Source: Roseateles_B sp041912595 | GTDB taxonomy: Bacteria > Pseudomonadota > Gammaproteobacteria > Burkholderiales > Burkholderiaceae_C | NCBI GenBank assembly: GCA_041912595.1 | Contig: JAYRMR010000017.1 | Span: 29,828-93,827 of the forward strand | DNA length: 64,000 nt | Direction: 5' to 3' | In this document: positions 27,259-37,114 of the stretch, in pieces | Layout: each line of letters begins with the position of its first letter | How positions within the stretch are numbered: position 1 is the stretch's first letter | Translations under genes and position numbers: made by a program | The notes under the pieces: model-generated | The model's database searches: none | The model's input: the letters and a program-made list of their open reading frames with translations, nothing else | What the model was told of the DNA's origin: nothing

Positions 27259-28380
27259 ATGCTTGAGGCGCTCCAGGCCCAGAACGACCACCTCCGCCGC
27301 CGGCTGGAGAGCCTGCTTCAGCAGGCTCGCAGCAACGAGGAGAAGCTGCGCCGTTTCGAGCGGCTGGAGCACGCGCTGATCGGCGCGGGCTCGCTGCCGG
27401 ACCTGCTGCGCGTGATCCTGCTGGACTACCGCGAGACCTTCGAGCTGGACGCCGTCGGCCTGTGCCTGCTCGATGCGGGCGGTGACCTCCAGCGCTGCCT
27501 GGACGAGGCCGGCGTGGACCGCGCCGCCGCCTTCCCGGGCCTGCAGCTGCTGGGCAGCGCCGCCGGGCAGCCGCTGCTGCTGCAGATGGGGCAGCGGCCC
27601 GTGCTGGGCCAGTTCCAGGCCTGGCGGCATGCCGCCCTCTTCGGGCCGGATCGCGGCGCGGGTCTGGCGTCCTGCGCCTTGCTGCCGCTGGTGCGCCAGG
27701 GGCAGCTGATCGGCAGCCTGCAGTTCGCCAGCCGTGACGGTCGCCGCTACGAGGCGGACGCCGGCACGGAGTTTCTCGAGCGCCTGGCCGCCATCGTGGC
27801 GATCTGTCTGGACAACGTGCTCAACCAGGAGCGCCTGCGCCAGGCCGGCATCACCGACGCGCTGACCGGCCTGCACAACCGCCGCTACTTCGAGCAGCGC
27901 TGCCCGATCGAGGTCGGCGAGGCGCAGCGCCATGGCCACGGCCTGGCCTGCCTCTTTCTGGATGTGGACCACTTCAAGCGCATCAACGACACCCACGGGC
28001 ACCCGGTGGGTGATGAGGTGCTGCGCCAGGTGGGCCAGCGCATCCGCCAGCAGCTGCGGGCCGGTGACACCATGGCCCGCTACGGCGGCGAGGAGTTCGT
28101 GATCCTGCTGCCGCGCTGCCCCGACGAACACGCCCTGGAAACGGCCGAGCGCATCCGGCGGGCCTTGTGCGAGACCTGCGTCGAGCTGCCGGACGGCACA
28201 CAGCTGCCGGTGACGCTGTCGGCGGGCCTCGCGCTGCTGTCGCACCTGCTGACGAGCTCGCAGCTGCCGCTGATGGCCGGCAGCCTCGTCGCCGCGGCCG
28301 ATGCGGCGCTCTACGCCGCCAAGGCGCAGGGGCGCAACCGGATCGTGATGGGCGGGCAGGGCGCGAGGCCGGGCACCTGA
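27259..28380 (+). CDS. diguanylate cyclase with DUF484/GAF-like sensor
   Basis: A 373-residue soluble protein. It has an N-terminal coiled coil (ALQAQNDHLRRRLESLLQQA), a GAF-like/DUF484 domain (about residues 45-190) and a GGDEF domain. The cyclase keeps TDALTGLHNRRYF, LDVDHFKRINDTHGHPVGDE and the active GGEEF near residue 276, preceded by an inhibitory-site RAGD (RxxD). It is thus expected to make c-di-GMP with product feedback. The ligand of the sensor domain is unknown. There is no signal peptide or membrane helix. Confidence 0.92.
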   Translation: MLEALQAQNDHLRRRLESLLQQARSNEEKLRRFERLEHALIGAGSLPDLLRVILLDYRETFELDAVGLCLLDAGGDLQRCLDEAGVDRAAAFPGLQLLGSAAGQPLLLQMGQRPVLGQFQAWRHAALFGPDRGAGLASCALLPLVRQGQLIGSLQFASRDGRRYEADAGTEFLERLAAIVAICLDNVLNQERLRQAGITDALTGLHNRRYFEQRCPIEVGEAQRHGHGLACLFLDVDHFKRINDTHGHPVGDEVLRQVGQRIRQQLRAGDTMARYGGEEFVILLPRCPDEHALETAERIRRALCETCVELPDGTQLPVTLSAGLALLSHLLTSSQLPLMAGSLVAAADAALYAAKAQGRNRIVMGGQGARPGT

Positions 28381-28387
28381 GCTGGAA

Positions 28388-28406
28388 GCCGCCTCGTCGA
28401 GGCGGC
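28388..28406. terminator. hairpin between convergent genes
   Basis: GCCGCCTC (28388-28395) pairs with GAGGCGGC (28399-28406) with a 3-nt loop. It lies between the convergent ends of the GGDEF gene and the membrane protein gene; no clear T-run. Confidence 0.5.
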
Positions 28407-28414
28407 CCGGCGCG

Positions 28415-28921
28415 TCAGTCCATCCGGCTGAGGCCGGCTTCCCATTCCTCGACGTGCGTGCCGTGCGGGCGGACGCGCTGGCGGGCCGGCAGCAGCCGGT
28501 AGCCGATCCAGGCGCCGAGCAGGATGGCGAGGCTGTTCTGCAGGCCCCAGAACGGCGGCATGCGCGCGGAGGTCAGCAGCGTGAACGGCGACCACACCTT
28601 GGTGGCGTCCAGCTGCGCGAGGGCGAAGAAGCCGCCCGTGAACGTGACCACCATCGCCAGGCCCATGCCGATGCGGTACCAGAGCCAGGTCTGCCGCCGG
28701 CTGCGTTGGCGCGAGCGCAGCGTGAGGTAGGTCCAGGCCAGCGCCATCAGCAGCGAGGGCAGGGCGAGCGCGGACAGGCGCAGCACCAGCGCGAGGAGGT
28801 CGGTGCGGCCGACCAGCAGCCAGCTCAGCGGCGTGGCGGCGGCGGCCATGGCGGCGGCGAGGCCACCGACGTAGACGGCGAATCCGGAAAGAAAGGCCAG
28901 GGGCCTGCGATGGCTTTGCAT
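28415..28921 (-). CDS. membrane protein with four predicted helices, unknown
   Basis: A 168-residue protein with four hydrophobic segments: FLSGFAVYVGGLAAAMAA, LLALVLRLSALALPSLLMAL, GMGLAMVVTFTGGFFAL and LQNSLAILLGAWIGYRLL. A basic loop with RSRQRSRRQTW lies in the middle, and the tail is hydrophilic. No family is recognised. It is transcribed toward the GGDEF gene. Confidence 0.7.
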   Translation of the reverse strand: MQSHRRPLAFLSGFAVYVGGLAAAMAAAATPLSWLLVGRTDLLALVLRLSALALPSLLMALAWTYLTLRSRQRSRRQTWLWYRIGMGLAMVVTFTGGFFALAQLDATKVWSPFTLLTSARMPPFWGLQNSLAILLGAWIGYRLLPARQRVRPHGTHVEEWEAGLSRMD

Positions 28922-29006
28922 GCGGGAGACTGCGGCAATGCGAAGGCCGCACGATGCGGCCCTGAGCCATGCTAGCGCCGCAGGTACGGGGCGCCACGTG
29001 AATACT

Positions 29007-29096
29007 TGGCGGAGACGGTGAGATTCGAACTCACGGAGGGGGTAAGCCCTCGGCGGTTTTCAAGACCGCTGCCTTAAACCACTCGGCCACGTCTCC
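29007..29096 (-). tRNA. tRNA-Ser (anticodon UGA)
   Basis: A 90-nt minus-strand cloverleaf with a long variable arm, as required for serine. The acceptor is GGAGACG/CGTCTCC, the anticodon loop TTGAAAA is flanked by GCGGTC/CCGC, and the T loop is GTTCGAATC. The discriminator is G and CCA is encoded. Confidence 0.97.
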
Positions 29097-29168
29097 CGGG
29101 GGAGGAGGCGGATTCTAGCGCCCAATCCGCCGGGCGCTGCCAGCGCGCCGTCGGGGCAGGGTGGGCGC

Positions 29169-29996
29169 TCAGCCGGGCTTCTGCGCCTGCTCGCACGGGA
29201 TCTGCACGATCTCGCGCACGCCGCCGCGGCCGTCCAGCACGGCGGCGCTCAGCGAGCCGCCCCAGACGCAACCGGTGTCCAGCGCCAGAAGGTCCGGGCG
29301 CTGCTGCAGGCCCAGCGTCGACCAGTGACCGAAGGCGACGGGCTGGCCGGCGCTGCGCCGCTGCGGGACCTCGAACCAGGGCATGAAGCCCGCCGGCGCC
29401 TCGCCCGCGCCGTCCTTGCTCTTGAACTCGAGCTGCCCGTGCGCGGAGCAGAAGCGCAGGCGGGTCAGCACGTTGACAATGAAACGCAGGCGCGCGCTGC
29501 CGGCGAGGCCGGGGTCCCAGCGATCGGGCTCGTTGCCGTACATCTCGTGCAGGAAGCCCGGCAGATCCGGCCCGCGCAGCACGGCCTCGACCTCGCGCGC
29601 CCGGGCGAGGGTGTCGTCGCGGTCCCATTGCGGCACGACCCCGGCATGCACCAGCAGCCAGCCTTCCGCCTCGCCGGCCAGGCGCTGGTGGCGCAGCCAG
29701 TCCAGCAGTGCCTCGCGGTCGGGGGCGTCGAGGATCTCGCGCAGGGTGTCGCTCTTGCCGGGCTTGCGGGCGCCGTGCGCCGCGGCCAGCAGGTGCAGGT
29801 CATGGTTGCCGAGCAGGCACGGCGCGGCGTCGCCCAGGCCTTGCAGGCGGCGCAGGGTGCGCAGCGAGGCCGGGCCGCGGTTGACGAGGTCGCCCAGGCA
29901 GTGGAGGCGGTCGCGCGACGGGGAGAAGTCCAGGGTCAGCAGCAGGCGCTCCAGCGCGTCGCAGCAGCCCTGCAGGTCACCGATCAGGTAGTTCAT
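29169..29996 (-). CDS. apaH: symmetrical bis(5'-nucleosyl)-tetraphosphatase
   Basis: A 275-residue calcineurin-like phosphoesterase. It begins MNYLIGDLQGCCDALERLL and carries the metal motifs GDLQGC, LGDLVNRGP, LLGNHDLHLL, and later LLVHAGVVP and FGHWSTLGL. It hydrolyses Ap4A to two ADP and so limits alarmone-like dinucleotides and RNA capping. The length is as usual for ApaH. The start at 29996 gives the family-typical N-terminus; a GTG lies one codon upstream. Confidence 0.95.
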   Translation of the reverse strand: MNYLIGDLQGCCDALERLLLTLDFSPSRDRLHCLGDLVNRGPASLRTLRRLQGLGDAAPCLLGNHDLHLLAAAHGARKPGKSDTLREILDAPDREALLDWLRHQRLAGEAEGWLLVHAGVVPQWDRDDTLARAREVEAVLRGPDLPGFLHEMYGNEPDRWDPGLAGSARLRFIVNVLTRLRFCSAHGQLEFKSKDGAGEAPAGFMPWFEVPQRRSAGQPVAFGHWSTLGLQQRPDLLALDTGCVWGGSLSAAVLDGRGGVREIVQIPCEQAQKPG

Positions 29997-30110
29997 CACC
30001 GGGATTGTGCGGTCGGATTCGACACGGGCTTCTGCTACGCTTGCGCGCTTCGACTGGATTTATCGCGTCCGCTCCGGGTTTTCCCTGGATCCCGGCCCTG
30101 GACGCTCTCA

Positions 30111-31412
30111 ATGGATACCGCCCTTCTTCTCTTTCTGCTGCTGCTCAACGGGTTCTTCGCGATGACGGAAATGGCCCTGTCGGCCAGTCGCAAGGCACGG
30201 CTGCAGGTGCTGGTGGAGGCGGGTGAATCCGGGGCGCAGGCCGCGATGGACCTGCACGACGACCCCACCAAGTTCCTCTCCACCGTGCAGATCGGCATCA
30301 CCTCGATCGGCGTGCTCAACGGCATCGTCGGCGATGCCGCGTTCTCGGCGCCGCTGGCCGCCTGGCTGAAGACCGTCACGCCCCTGCACGACCGCGCCGT
30401 CGAGATCACCGCCACCGCGCTGGTGGTGCTGATCATCACCGTGGTGACCATCATCTTCGGCGAGCTGGTGCCCAAGCGCCTGGGGCAGATCTACCCGGAG
30501 ACCGTGGCCCGCATGGTGGCGCCGCCGATGGAGTTTCTCTCGATGGTGGCGCGCCCGCTGGTGCGCTTCCTGAGCTTCTGCACGGAGGCCACGCTGGGCC
30601 TGATGGGCCTGCGCGGCAAGGCCCAGCGCAGCGTGACCGAGGAAGAGATCGCCGCCAGCCTGGAAGAGGGCCTGGACGCCGGCGTCATCGAGCAGCACGA
30701 GCACCAGATGGTGCGCAACGTCTTCCGCCTGGACGAGCGGCAGATCGGCTCGATGATGATTCCGCGGGCCGAGATCGCCTGGCTGGACGTCGGTGACACG
30801 CCCGAGGCCGTGCTCAAGATGCTGCAGGCGCACGGCTACAGCCGCTACCCGGTCTGCCGCGGCGGGCTGGACGATGTGCTGGGCATCGCCAGCGCGCAGG
30901 GCCTGCTGGCCCGCGTGCTCGCCGGCCAGGACCTGGCCCTGGGCGAGGAGCTGGAGCAGCCGGTGTTCGTGCCCGAGACCCTGTCCGGCATGGAGCTGCT
31001 GGAGCACTTCCGCGCCTCCAATGCGCCGCTGGTCTTCGTGGTGGACGAGTACGGCGAGGTGCAGGGCGTGATCTCTGTGCGGGATGTCTTGGAAGCCATT
31101 GCCGGGGAGTTCAACGCCCCGGGCGATGGCGATGCCTGGGCGGTGCAGCGCGAGGACGGCAGCTGGCTGATGGACGGCCTGATTCCCGTGCCCGAGCTGA
31201 AGGACCGCCTGGGCCTGAAGGAACTGCCCGAAGAGGACCGTGGGCGCTACAACACCCTGGCCGGCATGGTGATGCTGCTGCTGGGGCGCCTGCCGCGCAC
31301 GGCCGATGTGGTGGAGTGGAACGCCTGGAGATTCGAGGTCGTGGACCTCGATGGCAAGCGTGTGGACAAAGTGCTGGTCAGCCGACTGGCGGAAGACGGA
31401 GAGAAAGAATGA
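30111..31412 (+). CDS. CNNM/CorC-HlyC-type membrane protein (hemolysin-family, CBS pair)
   Basis: A 433-residue inner-membrane protein. The N-terminal DUF21/CNNM domain has three to four helices (LLLFLLLLNGFFAMTEMALS, ALVVLIITVVTIIFGELVPK). Paired CBS domains follow (MIPRAEIAWLDVGDTPEAVL; VFVVDEYGEVQGVISVRDVL), with a C-terminal CorC/HlyC domain (VVEWNAWRFEVVDLDGKRVD). The family is linked to Mg2+/Co2+ handling; the 'hemolysin' name is historical. The stop overlaps the start of the SapC gene by four bases. Confidence 0.92.
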   Translation: MDTALLLFLLLLNGFFAMTEMALSASRKARLQVLVEAGESGAQAAMDLHDDPTKFLSTVQIGITSIGVLNGIVGDAAFSAPLAAWLKTVTPLHDRAVEITATALVVLIITVVTIIFGELVPKRLGQIYPETVARMVAPPMEFLSMVARPLVRFLSFCTEATLGLMGLRGKAQRSVTEEEIAASLEEGLDAGVIEQHEHQMVRNVFRLDERQIGSMMIPRAEIAWLDVGDTPEAVLKMLQAHGYSRYPVCRGGLDDVLGIASAQGLLARVLAGQDLALGEELEQPVFVPETLSGMELLEHFRASNAPLVFVVDEYGEVQGVISVRDVLEAIAGEFNAPGDGDAWAVQREDGSWLMDGLIPVPELKDRLGLKELPEEDRGRYNTLAGMVMLLLGRLPRTADVVEWNAWRFEVVDLDGKRVDKVLVSRLAEDGEKE

Positions 31413-32155
31413 GCAACCCCCCGATGTTTGGCAGTGTCGTCCCCCTGGATCGCGAGCTGCACAAGAAGCTGCACCTGCGCACGGACCTGTCCACGGTGGA
31501 CAAGATCAAGGAACTGAACTCGCTGTTCCTGACGACCGTGGAGTTCTCCGAAGCCTGCAAGGAATTCCCGATCGTCTTCGTGCGCGTCGGCGAGGCGCCC
31601 AAGGACGGCGGCAAGCAGGCCGTCGCGCCGCTGGTCGTGCTGGGCCTGAAGCCCGGCCACAACCTGTTCATCAAGGACGGCGTCTGGACGGCCGACTACG
31701 CGCCGGCCTACGTGCGCCGCTACCCGTTCATGATGGCCCACATCGATGACCAGGGGAACATGGCCCTGTGCTTCGACGACCAATGGGCGGGCTTCTCCGA
31801 GACCGAGGGCTCGGCGCTGTTCGCCGAGGACGGCCAGGCGACCGAGTTCCTGGTCAACGCCAAGAACTTCGTCGAGAGCTACGAGCGCGAAACCGAGCGC
31901 ACCCGTGCCGCCTGCCATGAACTGGTCCAGCTGGGCATCCTGCAGGACATGCGCTTCGAGTCGAGCGACGAGGCCGGCCACAAGGTCGACGTCGACGGCT
32001 TCATGACCATCGACGAGAAGAAGCTGGCCGAGCTGGACGACGCCACCATCGTGCGCCTGCACCGCAACGGCCTGCTGGCCCTGCTGGAGATGCACCGCAT
32101 CTCCCTGGGCAACATGGCCAAGCTGGCCCAGCTGCAACTGGCCCGCAAGGACTGA
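31409..32155 (+). CDS. SapC-family protein
   Basis: A 248-residue soluble protein of the SapC family: MFGSVVPLDRELHKKLHLRT, FPIVFVRVGEA, YAPAYVRRYPFMMAH, then ESYERETERTRAACHELVQL and FMTIDEKKLAELDDATIVRL near the end. The family is named from an S-layer-associated locus, but its biochemical role is unknown. It is translationally coupled (ATGA) to the CorC-like gene and followed by a good terminator. Confidence 0.88.
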   Translation: MSNPPMFGSVVPLDRELHKKLHLRTDLSTVDKIKELNSLFLTTVEFSEACKEFPIVFVRVGEAPKDGGKQAVAPLVVLGLKPGHNLFIKDGVWTADYAPAYVRRYPFMMAHIDDQGNMALCFDDQWAGFSETEGSALFAEDGQATEFLVNAKNFVESYERETERTRAACHELVQLGILQDMRFESSDEAGHKVDVDGFMTIDEKKLAELDDATIVRLHRNGLLALLEMHRISLGNMAKLAQLQLARKD

Positions 32156-32182
32156 AACAGCATCTGACCGGAACCGGTCGGC

Positions 32183-32210
32183 AAGGGGCAGGGTGACCTG
32201 CCCCTTTTTT
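32183..32210 (+). terminator. intrinsic terminator after the SapC gene
   Basis: AAGGGGCAGG (32183-32192) and CCTGCCCCTT (32197-32206) make a 10-bp stem with a 4-nt loop, followed by a T-run. Confidence 0.9.
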
Positions 32211-32356
32211 CATGGGTGAGCGGGGGCCGTGCCGACCGTGGCGGCGGGGTCTTTCGTCTGTGCGACCTTGTTGCATTCGTCGGGCTTGTACCGAGGCTGC
32301 TGTCACACGCCGCTGTCAGAATCTGCCGTCCCTTATCGTTGGGGGTTGACAGGCAC

Positions 32357-33979
<1,623 letters not shown>

Positions 33980-34007
33980 TAACCTGATGGTTGGTGGGGT
34001 TTCGGCA

Positions 34008-34036
34008 GGGTCAGTCCTTGCCTTCAGACCTGACCC
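34008..34036. repeat. inverted pair of degenerate copies of the dispersed repeat
   Basis: GGGTCAGTCCTTGC (34008-34021) and AGACCTGACCC (34026-34036) resemble the dispersed 14-mer in opposite orientations, giving a GGGTCAG/CTGACCC inverted repeat. It lies in the 249-bp gap between the amidase and FeeM-like genes. Confidence 0.45.
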
Positions 34037-34228
34037 GTGGCGTTTGAATCACACCGTTTGTCCGAGAAACCCCTGGGAAAACCGCGTTAACCCTGTCTCG
34101 ATTTGGTCCAGACCAGAGGGGTGGATGTAAGACTTTGTGTATGTTGTACGCGGCGTTGCATTTCACGTTTTTGATTCTGATTCGTCGCTAGACTGCGTCG
34201 ACCTTGAATGACTTGAGGGAGTCGTTGG

Positions 34229-34984
34229 ATGTTTACTGACAATGCAGGTTTCCTAGCCGCCGGGGCCGTTGACGCCCTGCGTGCGACCCTGCTGTCCGGG
34301 GGCGCCAACAGCATTGCTCCCGTGCGGGCATTCCGTATCAGCGCGGCCATGTCCGCCAGCCAGCGTCTGCAGGCCCGCGAGCTCGTGGGCCGCAAGTACG
34401 CCGCCCGTGGTTATGCCTTTGCTGCCAAGGCCGGGCAGGCCGCCGCCGCCCGCGACGGCCAGGAAGCCGACCTGCTGACGCTCACGGCCGCCCGGGAAGG
34501 TGCCGTGCTGGGCACGCTCAGCGTCCGTTTCGACGGCAGCCAGGGCCTCGCCGCTGACCAGATCTTCAAGACCGAGATGCGCCAGCTGCGCGCCGGCGGC
34601 CGCCGCCTGTGCGAGTTCACCCAGCTCGCCATGGACATCGACGAAGCCTCCAAGCGCGTCCTGGCCTGCCTGTTTCACATGGCCTATCTGCAGGCCTATC
34701 GCCAGCGCGGCGCGGAGCTGCTGGTGGTGGAGGTCAATCCTCGCCACGTCGGCTACTACCAGCGCATGCTGGGCTTCCGCGTCTGCAGCGAGGAGCGCAT
34801 GAATCCCCGCGTCAACGCGCCGGCCGTGCTGATGTGCCTGGATTTCCACCATGCCCAGCAGCAGATCCTGCGCTACGGCGGCCAGCCGCATCTGGGCCCG
34901 GTGGCCCGCTCGCTGTATCCCTTCGGCTACTCGGCTGCCGAAGAGGCCGTGCTGCTGGAAGAGATGACGGCGTCCCGTCAGTAA
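34229..34984 (+). CDS. FeeM-like N-acyl amino acid synthase / GNAT-fold acyltransferase
   Basis: A 251-residue protein with the GNAT/autoinducer-synthase-like fold typical of N-acyl amino acid synthases. It shows SASQRLQARELVGRKYAARG near residue 41, GAVLGTLSVRFDGSQGLAAD, CEFTQLAMDIDEASKRVLAC, then VVEVNPRHVGYYQRMLGFRV. Such enzymes load an acyl-ACP chain onto an amino acid. A GAGGGAG box precedes the start. No acyl carrier protein or exosortase gene is adjacent, so product and partner are unknown. It is followed by a hexanucleotide repeat and a terminator. Confidence 0.8.
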   Translation: MFTDNAGFLAAGAVDALRATLLSGGANSIAPVRAFRISAAMSASQRLQARELVGRKYAARGYAFAAKAGQAAAARDGQEADLLTLTAAREGAVLGTLSVRFDGSQGLAADQIFKTEMRQLRAGGRRLCEFTQLAMDIDEASKRVLACLFHMAYLQAYRQRGAELLVVEVNPRHVGYYQRMLGFRVCSEERMNPRVNAPAVLMCLDFHHAQQQILRYGGQPHLGPVARSLYPFGYSAAEEAVLLEEMTASRQ

Positions 34985-34995
34985 CAAGGTGCCCG

Positions 34996-35018
34996 CGGTA
35001 TCGGTATCGGTATCGGTG
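34996..35018. repeat. short tandem repeat (CGGTAT)3
   Basis: Three tandem CGGTAT units followed by CGGTGG lie just after the FeeM-like stop codon. This is a possible length-variable tract, but non-coding. Confidence 0.6.
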
Positions 35019-35099
35019 GCGCGGCTGATGGCGCCCCTGACAGCGATGCACCGCTGACGGCCCCGAGAAGATTGGTGCCCGCCCGACCCCCCAAAACCG

Positions 35100-35121
35100 A
35101 ACCGGCCCAGGCCGGTTTTTT
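35100..35121 (+). terminator. intrinsic terminator after the FeeM-like gene
   Basis: ACCGGCC (35101-35107) pairs with GGCCGGT (35110-35116), preceded by A and followed by a run of T. Confidence 0.85.
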
Positions 35122-35155
35122 GTTGCTCGCGCGGGCCCGTGATGGAGCTCGGGGC

Positions 35156-35980
35156 TCAGGCCGCGGGCGGCATCGCTTCGGCGTCGCGCCAGCCCAGCTG
35201 GCGTGACAACTCGCGCGCGACTCGCCGCAGCTCGCGTGCCGGCGTGCCCTGCGCGTCCAGCTCGAAATGGCCGCTGGGACCGATGGCGGTGAGGCTCAGC
35301 ACCATGCGCCCGCCATCGTCGAACACGGGCGCCGCCAGCGCAGAGACGCCCGCCACGACGCCGTCCCGCGACTGGGCCAGGCCCGTCGCGCGCGTCTGAG
35401 CCAGGATGGCCTCGAAGGCGGGCGTGAAGCTGGCGGGCTCGGCGTCGGCCGCCTCATTCAGGCGCAGGGCCTCCAGCACCTGCGCGGGCGGCAGATAGGC
35501 CGCGAAGAGCCGGCCCGAGGCCGTGCCCCGCAGGCTCATCACGGTGCCATGGCGCATGCTGATATGCACAGGCGAGGGCGCCTCCGCCACCCGCACGATG
35601 GTCGGCCCCCGGTTGCCCCAGACGGCGATCGCCACGGTGTGCCCCAGATTCAGCGCCAGTTCCTCGATGCGCGGCGTGGCCAGGCGCACCGGGTCGTACT
35701 GCTGCAGGCTGATCAGGCCGAGCTGCAGGGCCAGCGGGCCCAGCCCGTAGCGCCCGCCGCCGCTTTCCTGTTCCACAAGGCCCAGCTTGATGTAGCTCAC
35801 GAGGTAGGGATGCGCCTTCGCGGGCGTCATGCCGGCCTCGCGGGCCAGGTCCTTCAGCGCCAGCGGCCGCCCGTGATGGGCCAGGGCCACCAGCAGCTGG
35901 CCGCCCACCTCCACGCTCTGGATGCCCCGCGGGCCGCGGGTGTCGCTGTCTTTGCCGGGGAGGTCGAGGTCGTCAGGCAT
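35156..35980 (-). CDS. IclR-family transcriptional regulator
   Basis: A 274-residue regulator read from MPDDLDLPGKDSD; an ATG at 36007 would add nine residues. The N-terminal winged HTH includes LKDLAREAGMTPAKAHPYLV, then GGGRYGLGPLALQLG. The C-terminal effector domain has HTVAIAVWGNRGPTIVRVAE, GTASGRLFAAYLP and GVSALAAPVFDDGGRMVLSL. It is divergent from the MBL-VOC-monooxygenase-fahA operon, and IclR proteins usually control such adjacent aromatic-degradation operons in response to an aromatic ligand. Confidence 0.92.
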   Translation of the reverse strand: MPDDLDLPGKDSDTRGPRGIQSVEVGGQLLVALAHHGRPLALKDLAREAGMTPAKAHPYLVSYIKLGLVEQESGGGRYGLGPLALQLGLISLQQYDPVRLATPRIEELALNLGHTVAIAVWGNRGPTIVRVAEAPSPVHISMRHGTVMSLRGTASGRLFAAYLPPAQVLEALRLNEAADAEPASFTPAFEAILAQTRATGLAQSRDGVVAGVSALAAPVFDDGGRMVLSLTAIGPSGHFELDAQGTPARELRRVARELSRQLGWRDAEAMPPAA

Positions 35981-36007
35981 GGTGTCCGGGAGGGGATGGC
36001 GGCGCAT

Positions 36008-36077
36008 TATCTGCTGCGCTGGTCAGGCGATCATAAATTAGATATAGTCAAACTCATTCGCAAGGATTGAATTGACC
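36008..36077. promoter_or_regulatory. divergent control region between IclR gene and catabolic operon
   Basis: A 70-bp gap with an AT-rich core (36032-36060), unusual for this GC-rich DNA. TATAGT at 36044-36049 could be a -10 element for the plus-strand operon, and TTGACT on the minus strand (ending near 36046) a -35 for the regulator. The IclR operator is expected here, but I see no clear palindrome. Confidence 0.45.
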
Positions 36078-37034
36078 ATGAGCAAGACCTTCGCCTCGCA
36101 AGCCGACCTGGAAGAGAAGCGCGTCAGTTTCGACAAGCTCTCCGAACACGCCTACGCCTACACCGCGGAGGGCGACCCGAACACGGGCATCGTGATCGGC
36201 GACGACGCGGTCATGGTCATCGACACGCAGGCCACGCCCGTGATGGCCGAGGACGTCATCCGCCGCATCCGTGAGGTGACGGACAAGCCCATCAAATACG
36301 TCCTGCTGTCGCACTACCACGCCGTGCGCGTGCTGGGCGCCTCGGCCTACGCGCCGGAGCACATCATCGCGAGCCAGGACACCTACGAGCTCATCGTCGA
36401 GCGTGGCGAGCAGGACAAGGCCAGCGAGATCGGCCGCTTCCCGCGCCTGTTCCGCAATGTCGAGTCCGTGCCGCCCGGCCTGACCTGGCCCACGATGACC
36501 TTCACCGGCAAGATGACGCTGTGGCTGGGGAAGCTCGAGGTGCAGATCCTCCAGCTGGGCCGCGGCCACACCAAGGGCGACACGGTGGTGTGGCTGCCGC
36601 AGGACCGCGTGCTGTTCTCGGGCGATCTGGTCGAGTTCGACGCCACGCCCTACGCCGGCGACGCCTACTTCCAGGACTGGCCGCAGACACTCGGCAATCT
36701 CGCGGCGCTGAATCCCGCCAAGCTGGTGCCCGGTCGCGGTGCCGCGCTGCAGACGCCCGAGCAGGTGCAGGCCGGCCTGGAAGGCACGCGTGCCTTCGTG
36801 TCCGAGCTCTATGCCGCCGTGAAGGCCGGCGTGGCGGCGGGGCGTGACCTCAACACCGTCTACCGCGAGGCCTACGCCGCGCTGGAGCCCAAGTACGGCC
36901 GCTGGGTGATCTTCGCCCACTGCATGCCCTTCGACGTGACCCGCGCCTATGACGAGGCGAGTGGCCACACCCATCCCCGCATCTGGACCGCCGAGCGCGA
37001 CGTCGAGATGTGGCGCGCCCTGGAAGGCCAGTGA
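36078..37034 (+). CDS. MBL-fold protein lacking part of the metal motif
   Basis: A 318-residue metallo-beta-lactamase-fold protein. The usual HxHxDH motif reads HYHAVR, so the Asp-His pair for the second metal is missing. GHTKGD and LFSGDLVEF, plus FAHCMPFD near the C-terminus, keep the other ligand positions. At most one metal may therefore be bound. It is the first gene of the operon controlled from the IclR side. A hydrolytic step on a ring-cleavage intermediate is a reasonable guess, but no substrate can be named. Confidence 0.85.
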   Translation: MSKTFASQADLEEKRVSFDKLSEHAYAYTAEGDPNTGIVIGDDAVMVIDTQATPVMAEDVIRRIREVTDKPIKYVLLSHYHAVRVLGASAYAPEHIIASQDTYELIVERGEQDKASEIGRFPRLFRNVESVPPGLTWPTMTFTGKMTLWLGKLEVQILQLGRGHTKGDTVVWLPQDRVLFSGDLVEFDATPYAGDAYFQDWPQTLGNLAALNPAKLVPGRGAALQTPEQVQAGLEGTRAFVSELYAAVKAGVAAGRDLNTVYREAYAALEPKYGRWVIFAHCMPFDVTRAYDEASGHTHPRIWTAERDVEMWRALEGQ

Positions 37035-37053
37035 GCGGGCTGCCTGCCCCTCA

Positions 37054-37090
37054 GCAAGACCTGACCCCATCCGGCGCAAGACCTGACACC
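37054..37090 (+). repeat. tandem dispersed-repeat copies in the MBL-VOC gap
   Basis: GCAAGACCTGACCCC (37054-37068) is followed 7 bp later by GCAAGACCTGACACC (37076-37090), one substitution different. Both lie in the 80-bp gap between two genes of the catabolic operon. Confidence 0.75.
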
Positions 37091-37114
37091 CCCACGAGGA
37101 CCCGAGGAGAAGCC

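Noticed and set aside
30111..31412. Toxin (hemolysin) gene
   Set aside because: The 'hemolysin' label for CNNM/CorC-type proteins is historical; domains indicate ion handling, not lysis.
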